64,000 bases of DNA, taken from NCBI RefSeq assembly GCF_000348945.1, contig NZ_AOCK01000001.1:592282-656281 (forward strand), in the 5' to 3' direction. Below the pieces are notes generated by a model, which saw only the letters and a list, made by a program, of their open reading frames with translations, was not told where the DNA came from and searched no databases. The position numbers and the translations under genes are program-made. Each line of letters begins with the position of its first letter. The first letter of the stretch is position 1. The stretch comes from Paeniglutamicibacter gangotriensis Lz1y (lineage in GTDB: Bacteria; Actinomycetota; Actinomycetes; Actinomycetales; Micrococcaceae). Shown piece by piece: positions 50,933-59,913 of this stretch.

Positions 50933-51903
50933 GGTGCCACCATCCGGGGATCGGCCAGACGCTCTGCGAGATCGGAGAGCGCCATGATCAGCACGTAGGC
51001 GCCGGCCGAGAGCAGGGCCACGCCGGTGACCAGCGGAATGTCACGGGCGGTGACGGCCGAAAGCAGTGAGCGGCCCAACCCGGGGCGGGCAAAGATGGAC
51101 TCCACGACCACTGCCCCGGAGAGTAGTGAACCAAACGCCCACCCGGATAGCGCGATGCCCGGCAACGCGGCATGGCGCAGGGAATGGCGCAACAGCACCC
51201 CGGTTTCCGATTCACCGCGTGCTCGAGCCGAGAGGGCAAAGGAGGAGCGGTGCGCCTCATCGAAGGTGTCGCGCATGACCTGGCCCAGGAATCCTGCCAA
51301 CGGCAACGCCAGGGTGGCCACGGGTAGCACCAGCCCGGCGGGGGAGTTGGTGCTGACCGGCGGCAACCACCCCAGGGCGGTGGCAAAGAACATGATCAGC
51401 ACACTGGCCAACCAGAAGTGTGGGACCGCGGCGGAGACGATTTCCAGGCCGGAGCCCAGGGCCATGCCCAGCTTTCCGCTGCGGGTGGAGGCCACCGCTA
51501 GGCCCAGCGCCAGTGCCCAGGCCACTAGCAGCGCCAGTACCGCGAGCACCAGGGTGGCGGGGACCAGTTCGCCCAGCACCTCGGAAACCGGGGACTTCAG
51601 CGAATATGAGGTGCCCAGATCCCCGGTGGCCAGCCGCCATAGGGAGGTGAGGTATTGGATCACCAGGGGCTCATCGAGCCCGTAGTCGGCGCGGGCCTGG
51701 GCCAGAGCCTCGGCCGAGGCTTGTGAGCCGGGACCGCCCATGATGGCCTCGGCCGGATCTCCCGGGATCATCCGGATGCCGAAGAAGATCGCGGTGGCCA
51801 CGGCCCAGAGGACGAAGATCCCCCCGACGAGCTTGCCCAGCAGCCAGCGGGCGGCGCCCCAGATGCGGGGGCGCCGCCTGTCAGTGTCCGAGGCGATGGT
51901 CAT
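50929..51903 (-). CDS. ABC importer, DppB-type membrane subunit
   Basis: 324 residues from ATG 51903. Family features are FFGIRMIPGDPAEAIMG near the N-terminus, YGLDEPLVIQYLTSLWRLATGDLGTSYSLKSPV and the DppB loop DEAHRSSFALSARARGESETGVLLRHSLRHAALP, ending in VVVESIFARPGLGRSLL. It forms the heterodimeric channel with the DppC-type subunit. Confidence 0.9.
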   Translation of the reverse strand: MTIASDTDRRRPRIWGAARWLLGKLVGGIFVLWAVATAIFFGIRMIPGDPAEAIMGGPGSQASAEALAQARADYGLDEPLVIQYLTSLWRLATGDLGTSYSLKSPVSEVLGELVPATLVLAVLALLVAWALALGLAVASTRSGKLGMALGSGLEIVSAAVPHFWLASVLIMFFATALGWLPPVSTNSPAGLVLPVATLALPLAGFLGQVMRDTFDEAHRSSFALSARARGESETGVLLRHSLRHAALPGIALSGWAFGSLLSGAVVVESIFARPGLGRSLLSAVTARDIPLVTGVALLSAGAYVLIMALSDLAERLADPRMVAP

Positions 51904-51922
51904 GGGCAACAGGCGAGGACGC

Positions 51923-53590
51923 CTACTTGGCCAACCACGTATCGAAGAACACCGGGGAGGCCACCGCGGTGGTGGCACCGACGTTCAACAGCTCCGAGGA
52001 GTAGAGGAAATGGTTCTGCTGGTCATAGAGCGGCAGCAGGTAGTGGCCCTCGAGCACCAGTTTCTGCGCCTGCGCGTACTTTTCCTGGCGTTCGGCGGTG
52101 TCCAGGGTGGATCCGGCGGTGTCCAGCAGTGCATCCAAGGCCGGGTCCTTGACCTGGGAGAGGTTGGCGAAGTAGCCCGAGGGAGCCGGGATGGTGGAAT
52201 CGGAGTGGAAGAGGACGGACAGGACGCTAGGCCCGACCTTGGTGTAGGGCGCGGAGACCAGGTTGTAGTCGTTTTTCGCCAGTTTCCCGTACCAGCTGGA
52301 AAGATCCAGTAGGTTGATCTTGATCTCGATACCCGATTCCTTGGCGGTGGCCTGCAACTGCTCAAAGAGGGATTGCTCGGCGGGGACCGACTGGCTGGTG
52401 CTGACCGGGAAGGTCAGCGACAGACGGGTACCGTCCTTGACCCGGTAGCCCTGTCCGTCCCGTTCGTCCCAGCCGGCGGCGTCCAACAGCTCTGCGGCCT
52501 TGGTCGGGTCATAGTCGAAGAGTGACGGAGCGGAGAAGCCCAGTGGCTCCACGCTGGAGAGCGGGGAATGCGAACGAGGCGCGGTGCCGAAGAAGAGCGA
52601 ATCGATGCCCGCGTCCACGTTGACCGCGTGGATAAAGGCCTCGCGGACCTTGGAGTCATTGAACGGTGCCTTGGAGGAGTTCAATTCGATGCGGTTTGAG
52701 GCCCCGGGGCGCGGTGCGTCGAGATGCTCGATGGCTTGGTTCTTGGCGGCCGCGGCAATCGTGTCTGGCTGGGCGTTGTCAATGATCTGGACTTCGCCGG
52801 CCTGCAGGGCCGCGTAGCGGGTGGCAGCCTCGGGGATGAACCGCCAGGTGATGGCGTCCAGGTAGGCGGTGCCCTCATGGTTGGGGTCTGCTACGGGGCG
52901 CACGTAGTCCTCGTTGCGGATGAGGTTCACCGCTTCTTGCTTCTTCCAGGATTCGACCTTGAACGGTCCGGTGCCCACCGGTGCCGCGCAATTCTCTTCC
53001 TGGCTGCGCTTGAGTGCGGTAGGGGATTCGATGGCGACCCATGGCATGGAGAATGACTCGAGCAGGGAGTTGTCCGGGGTCTTGAGCTTCAGTTCGAGAG
53101 TGTTGGTCTCGGTGGCTTTCATGGAATCGATCTTCCCCAGGGCAAGATATCCAGTGGAGGAAGAGGTCTTCGGATCCAAGAGGTGCTCGAAGTTGGCTTT
53201 GACGGCAGCGGCGTCCAGCGCGGTCCCGTCGGTGAAGGAGATTCCGTCACGGAGCGTGAGGGTGTGGGTCAGCCCGTCCTCGGAAACGGTGGAGTCCTCG
53301 GCGAGCCAGGGGATCAGTTTGCCCTCGGCATCTTTGGTATACAGGGTTTCGAGGAACTGCGAGGCAACCAGGGCCTGCGGGTAGTTGCCGCCCACATGTG
53401 GATCCAAGCAGGTTGGCTCGGCATCGCCCGAGGCATAGACCATGGTGCCGCCGATGACCGGGGTTCCTGCGTCCGTACCGGATTCCGGGGCGCTATCGGC
53501 CGGGGACGAACAACCAGCGAGCACCAGTGCCGCTGTGAGGACCGTGAGGGCCGGGAACAGGCGACGAGCCAAAGGGCGAACATTTTTCAT
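51923..53590 (-). CDS. ABC importer, family 5 substrate-binding lipoprotein
   Basis: 555 residues with a signal peptide and lipobox LVLAGC. A typical family 5 binding protein: PTCLDPHVGGNYPQALVASQFLETLY, FTDGTALDAAAVKANFEHLLDP, AAPVGTGPFKVESW, and the C-terminal DPALDALLDTAGSTLDTAERQEKYAQAQKLV. First gene of the operon. It could bind peptides, nickel chelates or sulfur-containing compounds; sequence reading does not decide. Confidence 0.88.
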   Translation of the reverse strand: MKNVRPLARRLFPALTVLTAALVLAGCSSPADSAPESGTDAGTPVIGGTMVYASGDAEPTCLDPHVGGNYPQALVASQFLETLYTKDAEGKLIPWLAEDSTVSEDGLTHTLTLRDGISFTDGTALDAAAVKANFEHLLDPKTSSSTGYLALGKIDSMKATETNTLELKLKTPDNSLLESFSMPWVAIESPTALKRSQEENCAAPVGTGPFKVESWKKQEAVNLIRNEDYVRPVADPNHEGTAYLDAITWRFIPEAATRYAALQAGEVQIIDNAQPDTIAAAAKNQAIEHLDAPRPGASNRIELNSSKAPFNDSKVREAFIHAVNVDAGIDSLFFGTAPRSHSPLSSVEPLGFSAPSLFDYDPTKAAELLDAAGWDERDGQGYRVKDGTRLSLTFPVSTSQSVPAEQSLFEQLQATAKESGIEIKINLLDLSSWYGKLAKNDYNLVSAPYTKVGPSVLSVLFHSDSTIPAPSGYFANLSQVKDPALDALLDTAGSTLDTAERQEKYAQAQKLVLEGHYLLPLYDQQNHFLYSSELLNVGATTAVASPVFFDTWLAK

Positions 53591-53766
53591 GAGCTGCTTC
53601 CTGCAAAGTCACTAATGGTGGGTAACTGGCGGGACCCTCTCGCGCAACGGCGTGCGGGTACCGCCATCAACCTTAGTCGGCAGGCGTCGGCGGTACAGGG
53701 GCGTGTGGGCGAGGTCACGGCTGGGGAGTCATGGTTGTTGTGGGACCGTGACCACTGTGGCAAAAA

Positions 53767-53805
53767 GGTGCGGGCGGACCCGGTGGCGCCGGGTCCGCCC
53801 GCACC
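53767..53805 (-). terminator. Terminator of the NAD(P)-binding protein gene
   Basis: A perfect 17-bp stem (53767-53783 with 53789-53805) with a 5-nt loop. On the minus strand it is followed by TTTTTG (53762-53766), 18 bases after the stop. Confidence 0.85.
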
Positions 53806-53823
53806 CCTGGGTGCGCGTGTGGG

Positions 53824-54432
53824 TTATGCACTGGCCACGGTGAAGCGGCGGTGCTGATGGCGGGGTTCTTCGATCTCGTCGAGGGCGGCAACAGCGAAGT
53901 CTCCGGTGCTCACGCGCTCGCCGGCCGGGGAATCGTTGCCCAATACGATTGTTCCGGTCGGTTCGCCCGGGGCGATCACGGGGGCAGGTGCCAGCATGGT
54001 CCAGTCCAGGCCCGAGGCTGAAGTGTAGAAGTCCAGAACCTCACCCATGGTCAGGGCCTCGGCCTTATAGTCCTCGGGGAATCCGGGGGTGTTGACCAAG
54101 CGGACACCATCAACCTCGGTCGCGCCTGCGCCACCGACAACGAACACGCGGGCCGGGACCAAGGTCTCGGAGATTTCCTCGTGGGCGTCGATGAACGATT
54201 GGTGGGATTCGCCGGTGCGCGAAGGCGGAATCGAGAAGACGACCACGTCGTTGGCGCCGGCCAGTGCGCGGTAGGCGGCGGAGTCGCCAAGCTCGGCGAT
54301 GCTCACGGTGGTGGCGCCAGGGACATCGCGGCCGCTGCGCGAAACCGCGGTGATCTCATGGCCGCGCTTGGCCGCCTCGGCAACGATCTGGCTGCCGACC
54401 ATGCCGGTGGCTCCGTAAACTGCAATCTTCAT
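53824..54432 (-). CDS. NAD(P)-binding SDR-like protein (NmrA/YwnB type)
   Basis: 202 residues of the atypical short-chain dehydrogenase group: KIAVYGATGMVGSQIVAEAAKRGHEITAVSR is the Rossmann GxxGxxG start, then FVVGGAGATEVDGVRLVNTPGFPEDYK and LDWTMLAPAPVIAPGEPTG. These are NADPH-sensing or reductase-like proteins. It is divergent from an HxlR-type repressor, a common pair in which the regulator controls this gene. Confidence 0.87.
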   Translation of the reverse strand: MKIAVYGATGMVGSQIVAEAAKRGHEITAVSRSGRDVPGATTVSIAELGDSAAYRALAGANDVVVFSIPPSRTGESHQSFIDAHEEISETLVPARVFVVGGAGATEVDGVRLVNTPGFPEDYKAEALTMGEVLDFYTSASGLDWTMLAPAPVIAPGEPTGTIVLGNDSPAGERVSTGDFAVAALDEIEEPRHQHRRFTVASA

Positions 54433-54545
54433 AGAAAAGTTCCTGTTCTTTGGGGAATCCGACGAGCCTATTCTGCCCGGCGCGGTGTCCTAAACCCAAT
54501 AGTATCTAATTGATATCGAGTACCTCAACGTCATATGGTTACCTC

Positions 54546-54926
54546 ATGGATACCAAGCCGCCGGCCTTCGACGTCATGAGCCCCGAGTGTCCCTCGCGCC
54601 TGATCCTCCAGCGCATGGGAGATAAATGGACACCCCTGGTATTCCTGGCCTTGCAGTCCGGCCCCCGGCGTTTCTCCCAAGTGCGGTCGGACATCGGTGG
54701 GGTCACTCCCAAGGTGCTCACCCAAACGCTCCGTGCGCTGGAACGTGACGGTTTGTTAACCCGCACCATCTACCCTGAGGTCCCGCCGAGAGTTGAATAC
54801 GAACTCACCGACGTTGGGGCAACCCTGCTGGGACCCTTCGACGTCATTCGCGACTGGGCCCAAACACATGCCGCGCAGATCCTAGAATCCCGTGACAGCT
54901 TTGACGGGCGCACCGAGCACCGATGA
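54546..54926 (+). CDS. HxlR-family transcriptional regulator
   Basis: 126 residues from ATG 54546; a TTG at 54510 is an alternative. A single winged helix: CPSRLILQRMGDKWTPLVFLALQSGPRRFSQVRSDIGGVTPKVLTQTLRALERDGLLTR, then a YELTDVG wing and a dimerisation helix. These proteins sense aldehydes, quinones or redox stress. Its short, AT-rich divergent intergenic region (54433-54545) is the likely operator. Confidence 0.9.
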   Translation: MDTKPPAFDVMSPECPSRLILQRMGDKWTPLVFLALQSGPRRFSQVRSDIGGVTPKVLTQTLRALERDGLLTRTIYPEVPPRVEYELTDVGATLLGPFDVIRDWAQTHAAQILESRDSFDGRTEHR

Positions 54927-55018
54927 GTTTGTGCGCGGTGTGCACCAGGTTTGATGACGCAGCGCAACGGCGGCGAATCGGCGCCCGAGTACTGTCGGAG
55001 GTATTCTCAAGCCCAGTA

Positions 55019-56524
55019 ATGGACCCCCCCAATCCGTTAGGATCCTCAAAACACATGCTGGCATTGGTTGCTGCCTCACCCATCGTGGTGGCCATGGCAC
55101 TGTTCTTTGCCCGGACCAAGGCAACCACCATGGCCACCGCCTCGCTGGCCACCGGTGTACTCGCGGCCCTGTTCTTCTTCCCCACCCCGCTTGGCGACTT
55201 GTTGGCCGCGGGTGCGATGTTCGGCCCGACCATCCTCGAGGTGCTGTTGATCCTCTTTGCAGGGGTACTGCTCTCACGTATCACCACCGAAACCGGTGCC
55301 ATGGACAGGATCTCGGGGTGGCTGCGCCAGAGCGCATCCAACCAGCAAGCCGGGGCGGTGCTGGTGATCTTCGGGCTGGTTCCGTTTGCCGAATCCGTCA
55401 CGGGATTCGGCATCGGCGTCACCGTCGGCGTCCCGCTATTGCTGCAATTGGGTCACTCGGTGAAGCACTCCGCGGTGTTGAGCCTGCTGGGGCTGGTCGC
55501 CGTCCCTTGGGGGGCCCTTGGCCCCGGATCCCTGGTGGCGGCGGATCTGGCTGGCCTGACGCTCTTTGAAGTGGGTGTGCGCTCGGCACTGATGACGCTA
55601 CCGGTCGTCTTGGGTGCCGGGGTCGTCTCCTGGCTGGTGCTGCGCGACGATTCGCCGAGACCCGGCCGGTTGCTGGCGCATTTGCTGGGTGCAGCGGTAT
55701 TGCTCAACGCCGGAATCCTAGGGGCCAACCTGCTCATGGGAACCCCGCCGGCAGGCATTGTCGGCTCCCTGCTGGTGTTGGCCGTGCATCTGTTGGCCTT
55801 CAGGGTTGGAGGTTCCTTGGTTCCAGCGGGCCGCAAGGTATGGGTGGCGCTGCTGCCTTACGGGGTGCTCACGTTGGGGCTGCTGGCTGCACGTGCGCTG
55901 ACCTCGGGAATGGACGCCTCGCTGCTCAAGCGCGCCCTGTCCAGCGGCGGGGTCTGGCTGGTTGTCGCATGCCTTGTCGCACAATACTCGTCCGCGTCGC
56001 TCGGCGGCAGAAGCGGGCGACTGCGCAGCCGTGCCCTGCTGGCCTATCGAAGCTGGGTTCCGGTGGGTGTGGCCACCGGCGGATTCACCATCTTGGGTGC
56101 GCTGCTTGCGGCGACGGGCATGGGCAGGGAACTGGGTGCCGCGCTCGCCGGGATCGGCACAGGCTACCTCGTCCTGGGTCCCGTCCTGAACGGGTTGGCC
56201 GGCTTCATCTCTGGTTCCAACACCGCGGCAAACTCCATGCTCGCTGCCACACAGGCACAGGCCGCGTCGGCCATGGGTTCCTCGGTGCTGCAAATCGTGG
56301 CGGTTTCCAACGTCACCGCCTCGATGGCCACAATGCTCTCGCCTTCACGGATGCTGCTGGCCTACGAGATGGCGATCATGCCGGTGTCATCGGCCGCGGG
56401 AGCTCTGCCGAGGCCGGCGCCGCCGAGCGAGCGTGAGATCACAGCATGGATTGCCCCGCGGCTTGGCGGGCTGTTGTTGATCGTGTGCACGCTGCTGGGG
56501 TTTGTGACATGGGTGATCCACTAG
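55019..56524 (+). CDS. lctP: L-lactate permease family transporter
   Basis: 501 residues from ATG 55019 (ATG 55055 is an alternative). At least 12 membrane helices, with LctP landmarks AGVLLSRITTETGAMDRIS, FAESVTGFGIGVTVGVPLLLQLG, GLVAVPWGALGPGSLVAADLAGL and LNGLAGFISGSNTAANSML. It exchanges lactate or glycolate with protons. An upstream in-frame extension exists but lacks hydrophobic or conserved content. No lactate dehydrogenase gene is beside it. Confidence 0.88.
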   Translation: MDPPNPLGSSKHMLALVAASPIVVAMALFFARTKATTMATASLATGVLAALFFFPTPLGDLLAAGAMFGPTILEVLLILFAGVLLSRITTETGAMDRISGWLRQSASNQQAGAVLVIFGLVPFAESVTGFGIGVTVGVPLLLQLGHSVKHSAVLSLLGLVAVPWGALGPGSLVAADLAGLTLFEVGVRSALMTLPVVLGAGVVSWLVLRDDSPRPGRLLAHLLGAAVLLNAGILGANLLMGTPPAGIVGSLLVLAVHLLAFRVGGSLVPAGRKVWVALLPYGVLTLGLLAARALTSGMDASLLKRALSSGGVWLVVACLVAQYSSASLGGRSGRLRSRALLAYRSWVPVGVATGGFTILGALLAATGMGRELGAALAGIGTGYLVLGPVLNGLAGFISGSNTAANSMLAATQAQAASAMGSSVLQIVAVSNVTASMATMLSPSRMLLAYEMAIMPVSSAAGALPRPAPPSEREITAWIAPRLGGLLLIVCTLLGFVTWVIH

Positions 56525-56538
56525 GCGCCGGAATTGGC

Positions 56539-56835
56539 TTATTCGTCTTCGGAGGAATGCAGGCGCCGGCGGGCGCTGAGCAATTCTATGTCCGGGCGCT
56601 CGGCCACCAGGCGTTCGAGGCCATCAAGCACCTTGATCACGTGCGCTGCATCCGCCGCGACGACTCCGGCCGACACCCCGGCACGCCGGTGTACATCCAG
56701 GTTGCCGGTCTCCGCGACGGAGACCTCGAAACGGCGTCTGATCTCGGCCATGAGGGGACGCACCACGGAGCGCTTCCGCTTGAGCGAATGTACATCCCCG
56801 AGCAACAGGTCAAATTCGATCCAACCAAACCACAT
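56539..56835 (-). CDS. DUF503 family protein
   Basis: 98 residues from ATG 56835. Family motif MWFGWIEFDLLLGDVHSLKRKRSVVRPLMAEIRRRFEVSVAETG followed by LDVHRRAGVSAGVVAADAAHVIKVLD; the length is typical. DUF503 proteins are small ferredoxin-like proteins often encoded near ribosome-binding factor A; here the neighbour is a lactate permease (convergent, 14 bases). Function unknown. Confidence 0.88.
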   Translation of the reverse strand: MWFGWIEFDLLLGDVHSLKRKRSVVRPLMAEIRRRFEVSVAETGNLDVHRRAGVSAGVVAADAAHVIKVLDGLERLVAERPDIELLSARRRLHSSEDE

Positions 56836-56894
56836 ACCTACATGATGCTCCATGAGCAACGTTTTCCCCGGAACAGGGTGCTCTTGCGCCAGCT

Positions 56895-58182
56895 TTAGCG
56901 TGCTGAGTTTTCCGCGATGGCCGCTTCGAGCACCGGGGCCAGGCGCTTGACGCCCTCGCGGATCTTGTCCTCGGGGACGGCGCTGAAAGCCAGCCGCAGC
57001 CGATGGCTGGGGGCATCGTCGGGACTGAATGCGGCGCCCGGAATGAAGACCACTCCAGCTTCGATGCCCTTGGCTAGCAGCGTGTAGCTGTCGATTCCTT
57101 CGGGCAGGGTGACCCAGATGAAGAACCCGCCCTCGGGCCTGGTGTAGTGCACCCCGGCGGGCATGTGCTCATCGAGTGCCTCGAGCATCGCGGCGCAGCG
57201 CGCGGCGTACAGCTCGCGGTAGGTGGCGATCTGTCCGCGCCAGTCATGCCCGTCCAGGTACTTGGTGATCAGCATCTGGTTGAAGGTCGCGGGGCAGAGC
57301 GTGACGGCCTCGGAAGCAAGGTAGAAGCGGCGGAAGAGATGGGCGGGGACCACTGCCCATCCGATGCGCAGCCCCGGGGCCATGATCTTGGAGAAAGACC
57401 CCATGTAGATGACGTTCTCGGGATACTGGGCATACAACGGGGCGATAGGCTCCCCGGAATAGCGCAGCATTCCGTACGGGTTGTCTTCGAGGATGAGGAT
57501 GTTTTCGGCGATGCAGATCTCGGCGATCTGTGCCCGGCGTTCGGCGGCCAGGGTGATGCCCGAGGGGTTGTTGAAGTTCGGGATCGTATACAGGAACTTG
57601 ATCCGCGCACCTTCGCCGCGCAGCTCGGTGATGCGTTGGCGCAGCGCTTCGGGGATCAGCCCGTGTTCGTCGGTGGGGATCGGCTCGGCGCGCACCTGAT
57701 AGGCCTCAAAGGTATTCAGGGCGCCCACATAGGTGGGATCCTCGCAGAGCACGGTGTCTCCGGGGTCGCAGAAGACCTTGCAGGCAACGTCCTGGGCGGC
57801 CTGCGATCCGGTAGTAACCACGATGTTGTCGGGGTCGACTCCGGTGATTCCTTCTTCGGCCATGACCTCGCAGATCTGGGTGCGCAGTTCCCTGCGTGCC
57901 TTGACCGCTGCCGTACTGCAGTGCTGTCATGCCCTCGGTGGCGATCAGCTCCGCGGACATGGCCCCGAGTTTCTCCAACGGCAAGGACTGTAGATAGGGG
58001 TTGCCGCCTGCCAAGGAGACCAGCGAGGGATCCAGTGAAAGCTCGAAGACGTCGCGCACCGCTGATTGCTTGATGTGCGAGGCACGCTCGGAGAAGAGTG
58101 ATTCGTGCGCCGCGGCGCGTTCGAAGGCGATTTCGGTTTCACTGCCCGTTGAGGGTCCTGTAATTGAGCTCACACCACGCAC
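56895..58182 (-). pseudogene. PLP-dependent aminotransferase (class I, MocR-like C-terminal type), frameshifted
   Basis: The N-terminal part (58182/58173 to about 57900) reads HIKQSAVRDVFELSLDPSLVSLAGGNPYLQSLPLE ... MTALQYGSGQG. After a one-base shift at about 57890-57905, the rest continues to 56895: GITGVDPDNIVVTTGSQAAQD, IPNFNNPSGIT, LILEDNPYGMLRYSG, MGSFSKIMAPGLRIGW (PLP lysine) and LRLAFSAVPEDKIREGVKRL. Together they form a ~425-residue 2-aminoadipate/aromatic aminotransferase. Both halves keep good motifs, so the lesion is recent or a sequence error. Confidence 0.82.
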
Positions 58183-58183
58183 C

Positions 58184-58211
58184 TTATCAACACTTGTTGC
58201 CTACAAGTCAA
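58184..58211 (-). promoter_or_regulatory. Promoter with GntR-like operator for the aminotransferase
   Basis: On the minus strand TTGACT (58211-58206) and TGATAA (58189-58184) are 16 bases apart, a good -35/-10 pair. Between them ACTTGT-TGCCT-ACAAGT (58192-58208) is a perfect inverted repeat with the TTGT-N5-ACAA core of GntR/MocR sites. The GTG start follows the -10 almost at once, so the mRNA may be leaderless. Confidence 0.6.
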
Positions 58212-58218
58212 CATTTGC

Positions 58219-58863
58219 CTATTTTTGGCTGAGGTATTTGTTGACGTCGACGCCGTTGATCAGGATCACGGCCTCGCCGGTCCCTGCGGCTACCATCGCG
58301 GTGTGGGTCAGCTGAGCGATGATGCGCGGGTCATCGCACGTGCCGCCGGAGAGGATCTCCCCGGATAGCTCGACCGTCACGGTGTCACCGGAGACCGAAG
58401 CGGATACATATGTCAGCTCCGATGCTGAGAGCGTATTGACCAGTCCTGATTGGCCATGCTCCGCGTCCTTGTCCTCGAGCAGGGTGCTCATCGCGGCTTC
58501 GACCTGGCTGGCGTAGATCACCGGCCCGGTCTCGGTGGCCACGATGCTATCGCCACAACCGACCAGGGGGCCGGATTTCCCCTGGTCATCGACTGCCACG
58601 TAGAAGATCGTCAACGGAGAGGTTGCGGAGGCGGCATTTGTCCCGGACGAGGGCTGCGCGGGCGGGGATGACCCGGAGGCGCTCGATGCCGACGGCGCCG
58701 ACGTGGGCTGTGGGGTCTGGGATACTGACGGGGACCCGGTCGACAAGCTTCCCGTGGTGCTTGGAGCCTGGGCGGGTTCACCCACGCATCCTGAAAGTGC
58801 GAAGACCAGCCCGAGTCCGGCCAGCCCGGCCAATGACGAGACAATCCATCGATTCCCGGACAT
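58219..58863 (-). CDS. Lipoprotein with GerMN-like domain
   Basis: 214 residues from ATG 58863 (GGGAAG upstream). Signal peptide with lipobox FALSGC, a long Ser/Thr/Pro linker to about residue 85, then TIFYVAVDDQGKSGPLVGCGDSIVATE ... AAMSTLLEDKD ... TVELSGEILSGGTCDDPRI, a GerMN/sporulation-type fold common in actinobacterial lipoproteins. Two cysteines may form a disulfide. Its function is unknown. Confidence 0.78.
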   Translation of the reverse strand: MSGNRWIVSSLAGLAGLGLVFALSGCVGEPAQAPSTTGSLSTGSPSVSQTPQPTSAPSASSASGSSPPAQPSSGTNAASATSPLTIFYVAVDDQGKSGPLVGCGDSIVATETGPVIYASQVEAAMSTLLEDKDAEHGQSGLVNTLSASELTYVSASVSGDTVTVELSGEILSGGTCDDPRIIAQLTHTAMVAAGTGEAVILINGVDVNKYLSQK

Positions 58864-58966
58864 CGTTCCCACTTCCCTTCGCATCCGCCTGGTGCGGTGC
58901 AGCGGTTACTTCCAACTGTGGAAGACGGCGGGTGGGAGTACCAGCACGGGATAGTTGCGGTTGGGT

Positions 58967-59368
58967 CTATTCCTGGGTCTGGGCAGGGCTGGTGGCGCGG
59001 GAGTCGAGCCAGGCCTGCACCGAGGCCGGGCGTATTCTGCGGTGGGTGCCGCGGTATTCCACCGGGATGGTTCCCGAATCGGTGAGCTTGCGCAGGTAGC
59101 TGGCCGAGATCCCTGCCATGGTTGCTGCTTGAGAGGTGTTCAAGAGCGACTCCACGGTGCTGACGCTCACTTCATCGCCGCGTGACATGCGCGTGAGTAC
59201 CTCGATGAGTGCCGCGTGGGCGACATCTGGCAATTGCAAGGTGGTGCCGTTGACAAAGATGGTGGTGTCGGCGGACTCTTCCAATGCTGCCGCGAGGCGT
59301 GCCGCGGCCTTCGACTCGAGGGCGGGGAAGGCACGAACTTTGCTCAATGACGGTGTGGGAGACGACAT
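58967..59368 (-). CDS. Excisionase-like DNA-binding protein (antitoxin type)
   Basis: 133 residues from ATG 59368. An N-terminal helical part (AFPALESKAAARLAAALEES) with a strand region (TIFVNGTTLQLPD) is followed by an excisionase-type winged helix, LLNTSQAATMAGISASYLRKLTDSGTIPVEYRGTHRRIRPASVQAWLDS. This layout is typical of antitoxins encoded just before a PIN-domain toxin, but the gene downstream is a lipoprotein, so no toxin is present. Confidence 0.8.
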   Translation of the reverse strand: MSSPTPSLSKVRAFPALESKAAARLAAALEESADTTIFVNGTTLQLPDVAHAALIEVLTRMSRGDEVSVSTVESLLNTSQAATMAGISASYLRKLTDSGTIPVEYRGTHRRIRPASVQAWLDSRATSPAQTQE

Positions 59369-59458
59369 GCTTCCATCATGCATGATCCGAGACAAAAGTG
59401 TCGGCCCGGCACGTGACGACCGGCATGGTTATCGAAAGGGGGGATCCTCGGGATCTTC

Positions 59459-59480
59459 AAGCAACTTACTCAAGTTGCTT
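59459..59480 (+). promoter_or_regulatory. MarR-type operator
   Basis: AAGCAACTT-ACTC-AAGTTGCTT is a perfect 9-bp inverted repeat (59459-59467 with 59472-59480), 14 bases before the start of the marR remnant. CAAGTTG/CAACTTG-like symmetry is usual for MarR family sites next to their own gene. Confidence 0.7.
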
Positions 59481-59494
59481 GTGCACTAGTGTCC

Positions 59495-59913
59495 ATGCCC
59501 GAAAACAGTATCTCCCTCTCCCTGTTCGAGGCTCTGCGGCCCATCTCCCGCCGACTGAATTCCTCGAGCAATTTCTCACGGGGCAAGTTGGGAATCCTTG
59601 GCCATCTGGCGCGTCACGGGCGGGCGACCACTACCGAGCTGGCTGCCATCATCAGGGTCACCGGTGTTGCTGGCGGCACGCGAGCTCGAAGCTCTGGGCC
59701 TTCTTACCTAGGGTGCCCGATGCCGACGACCGTCGCCAGACCTGGATCGGAACGACCGATGAAGGGCGCCAGAGGCTGGCCCAAGAGCGGGCCGCCGGCC
59801 AGGAATGGCTCGAGACTGCCATCTCGACACGGCTGACGCAGCAAGAGCAGCAGGCCCTAGAGTCGCTCATCCCGCTACTGCGGAAACTTGATCCGGAAGC
59901 TCGCGATGCCTAG
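59495..59913 (+). pseudogene. MarR-family regulator with two frameshifts
   Basis: The first ~55 residues (MPENSISLSLFEALRPISRRLNS ... GRATTTELAAIIRVT) are a MarR N-terminus. The recognition part ARELEALGLLT appears one frame on (about 59676-59711). The wing and C-terminus, RVPDADDRRQTWIGTTDEGRQRLAQERAAGQEWL ... LIPLLRKLD, appear in the third frame and end at 59913. Two single-base insertions (or equivalent deletions) are needed, so the gene is not functional as given. It overlaps the MFS start by 8 bases. Confidence 0.78.
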
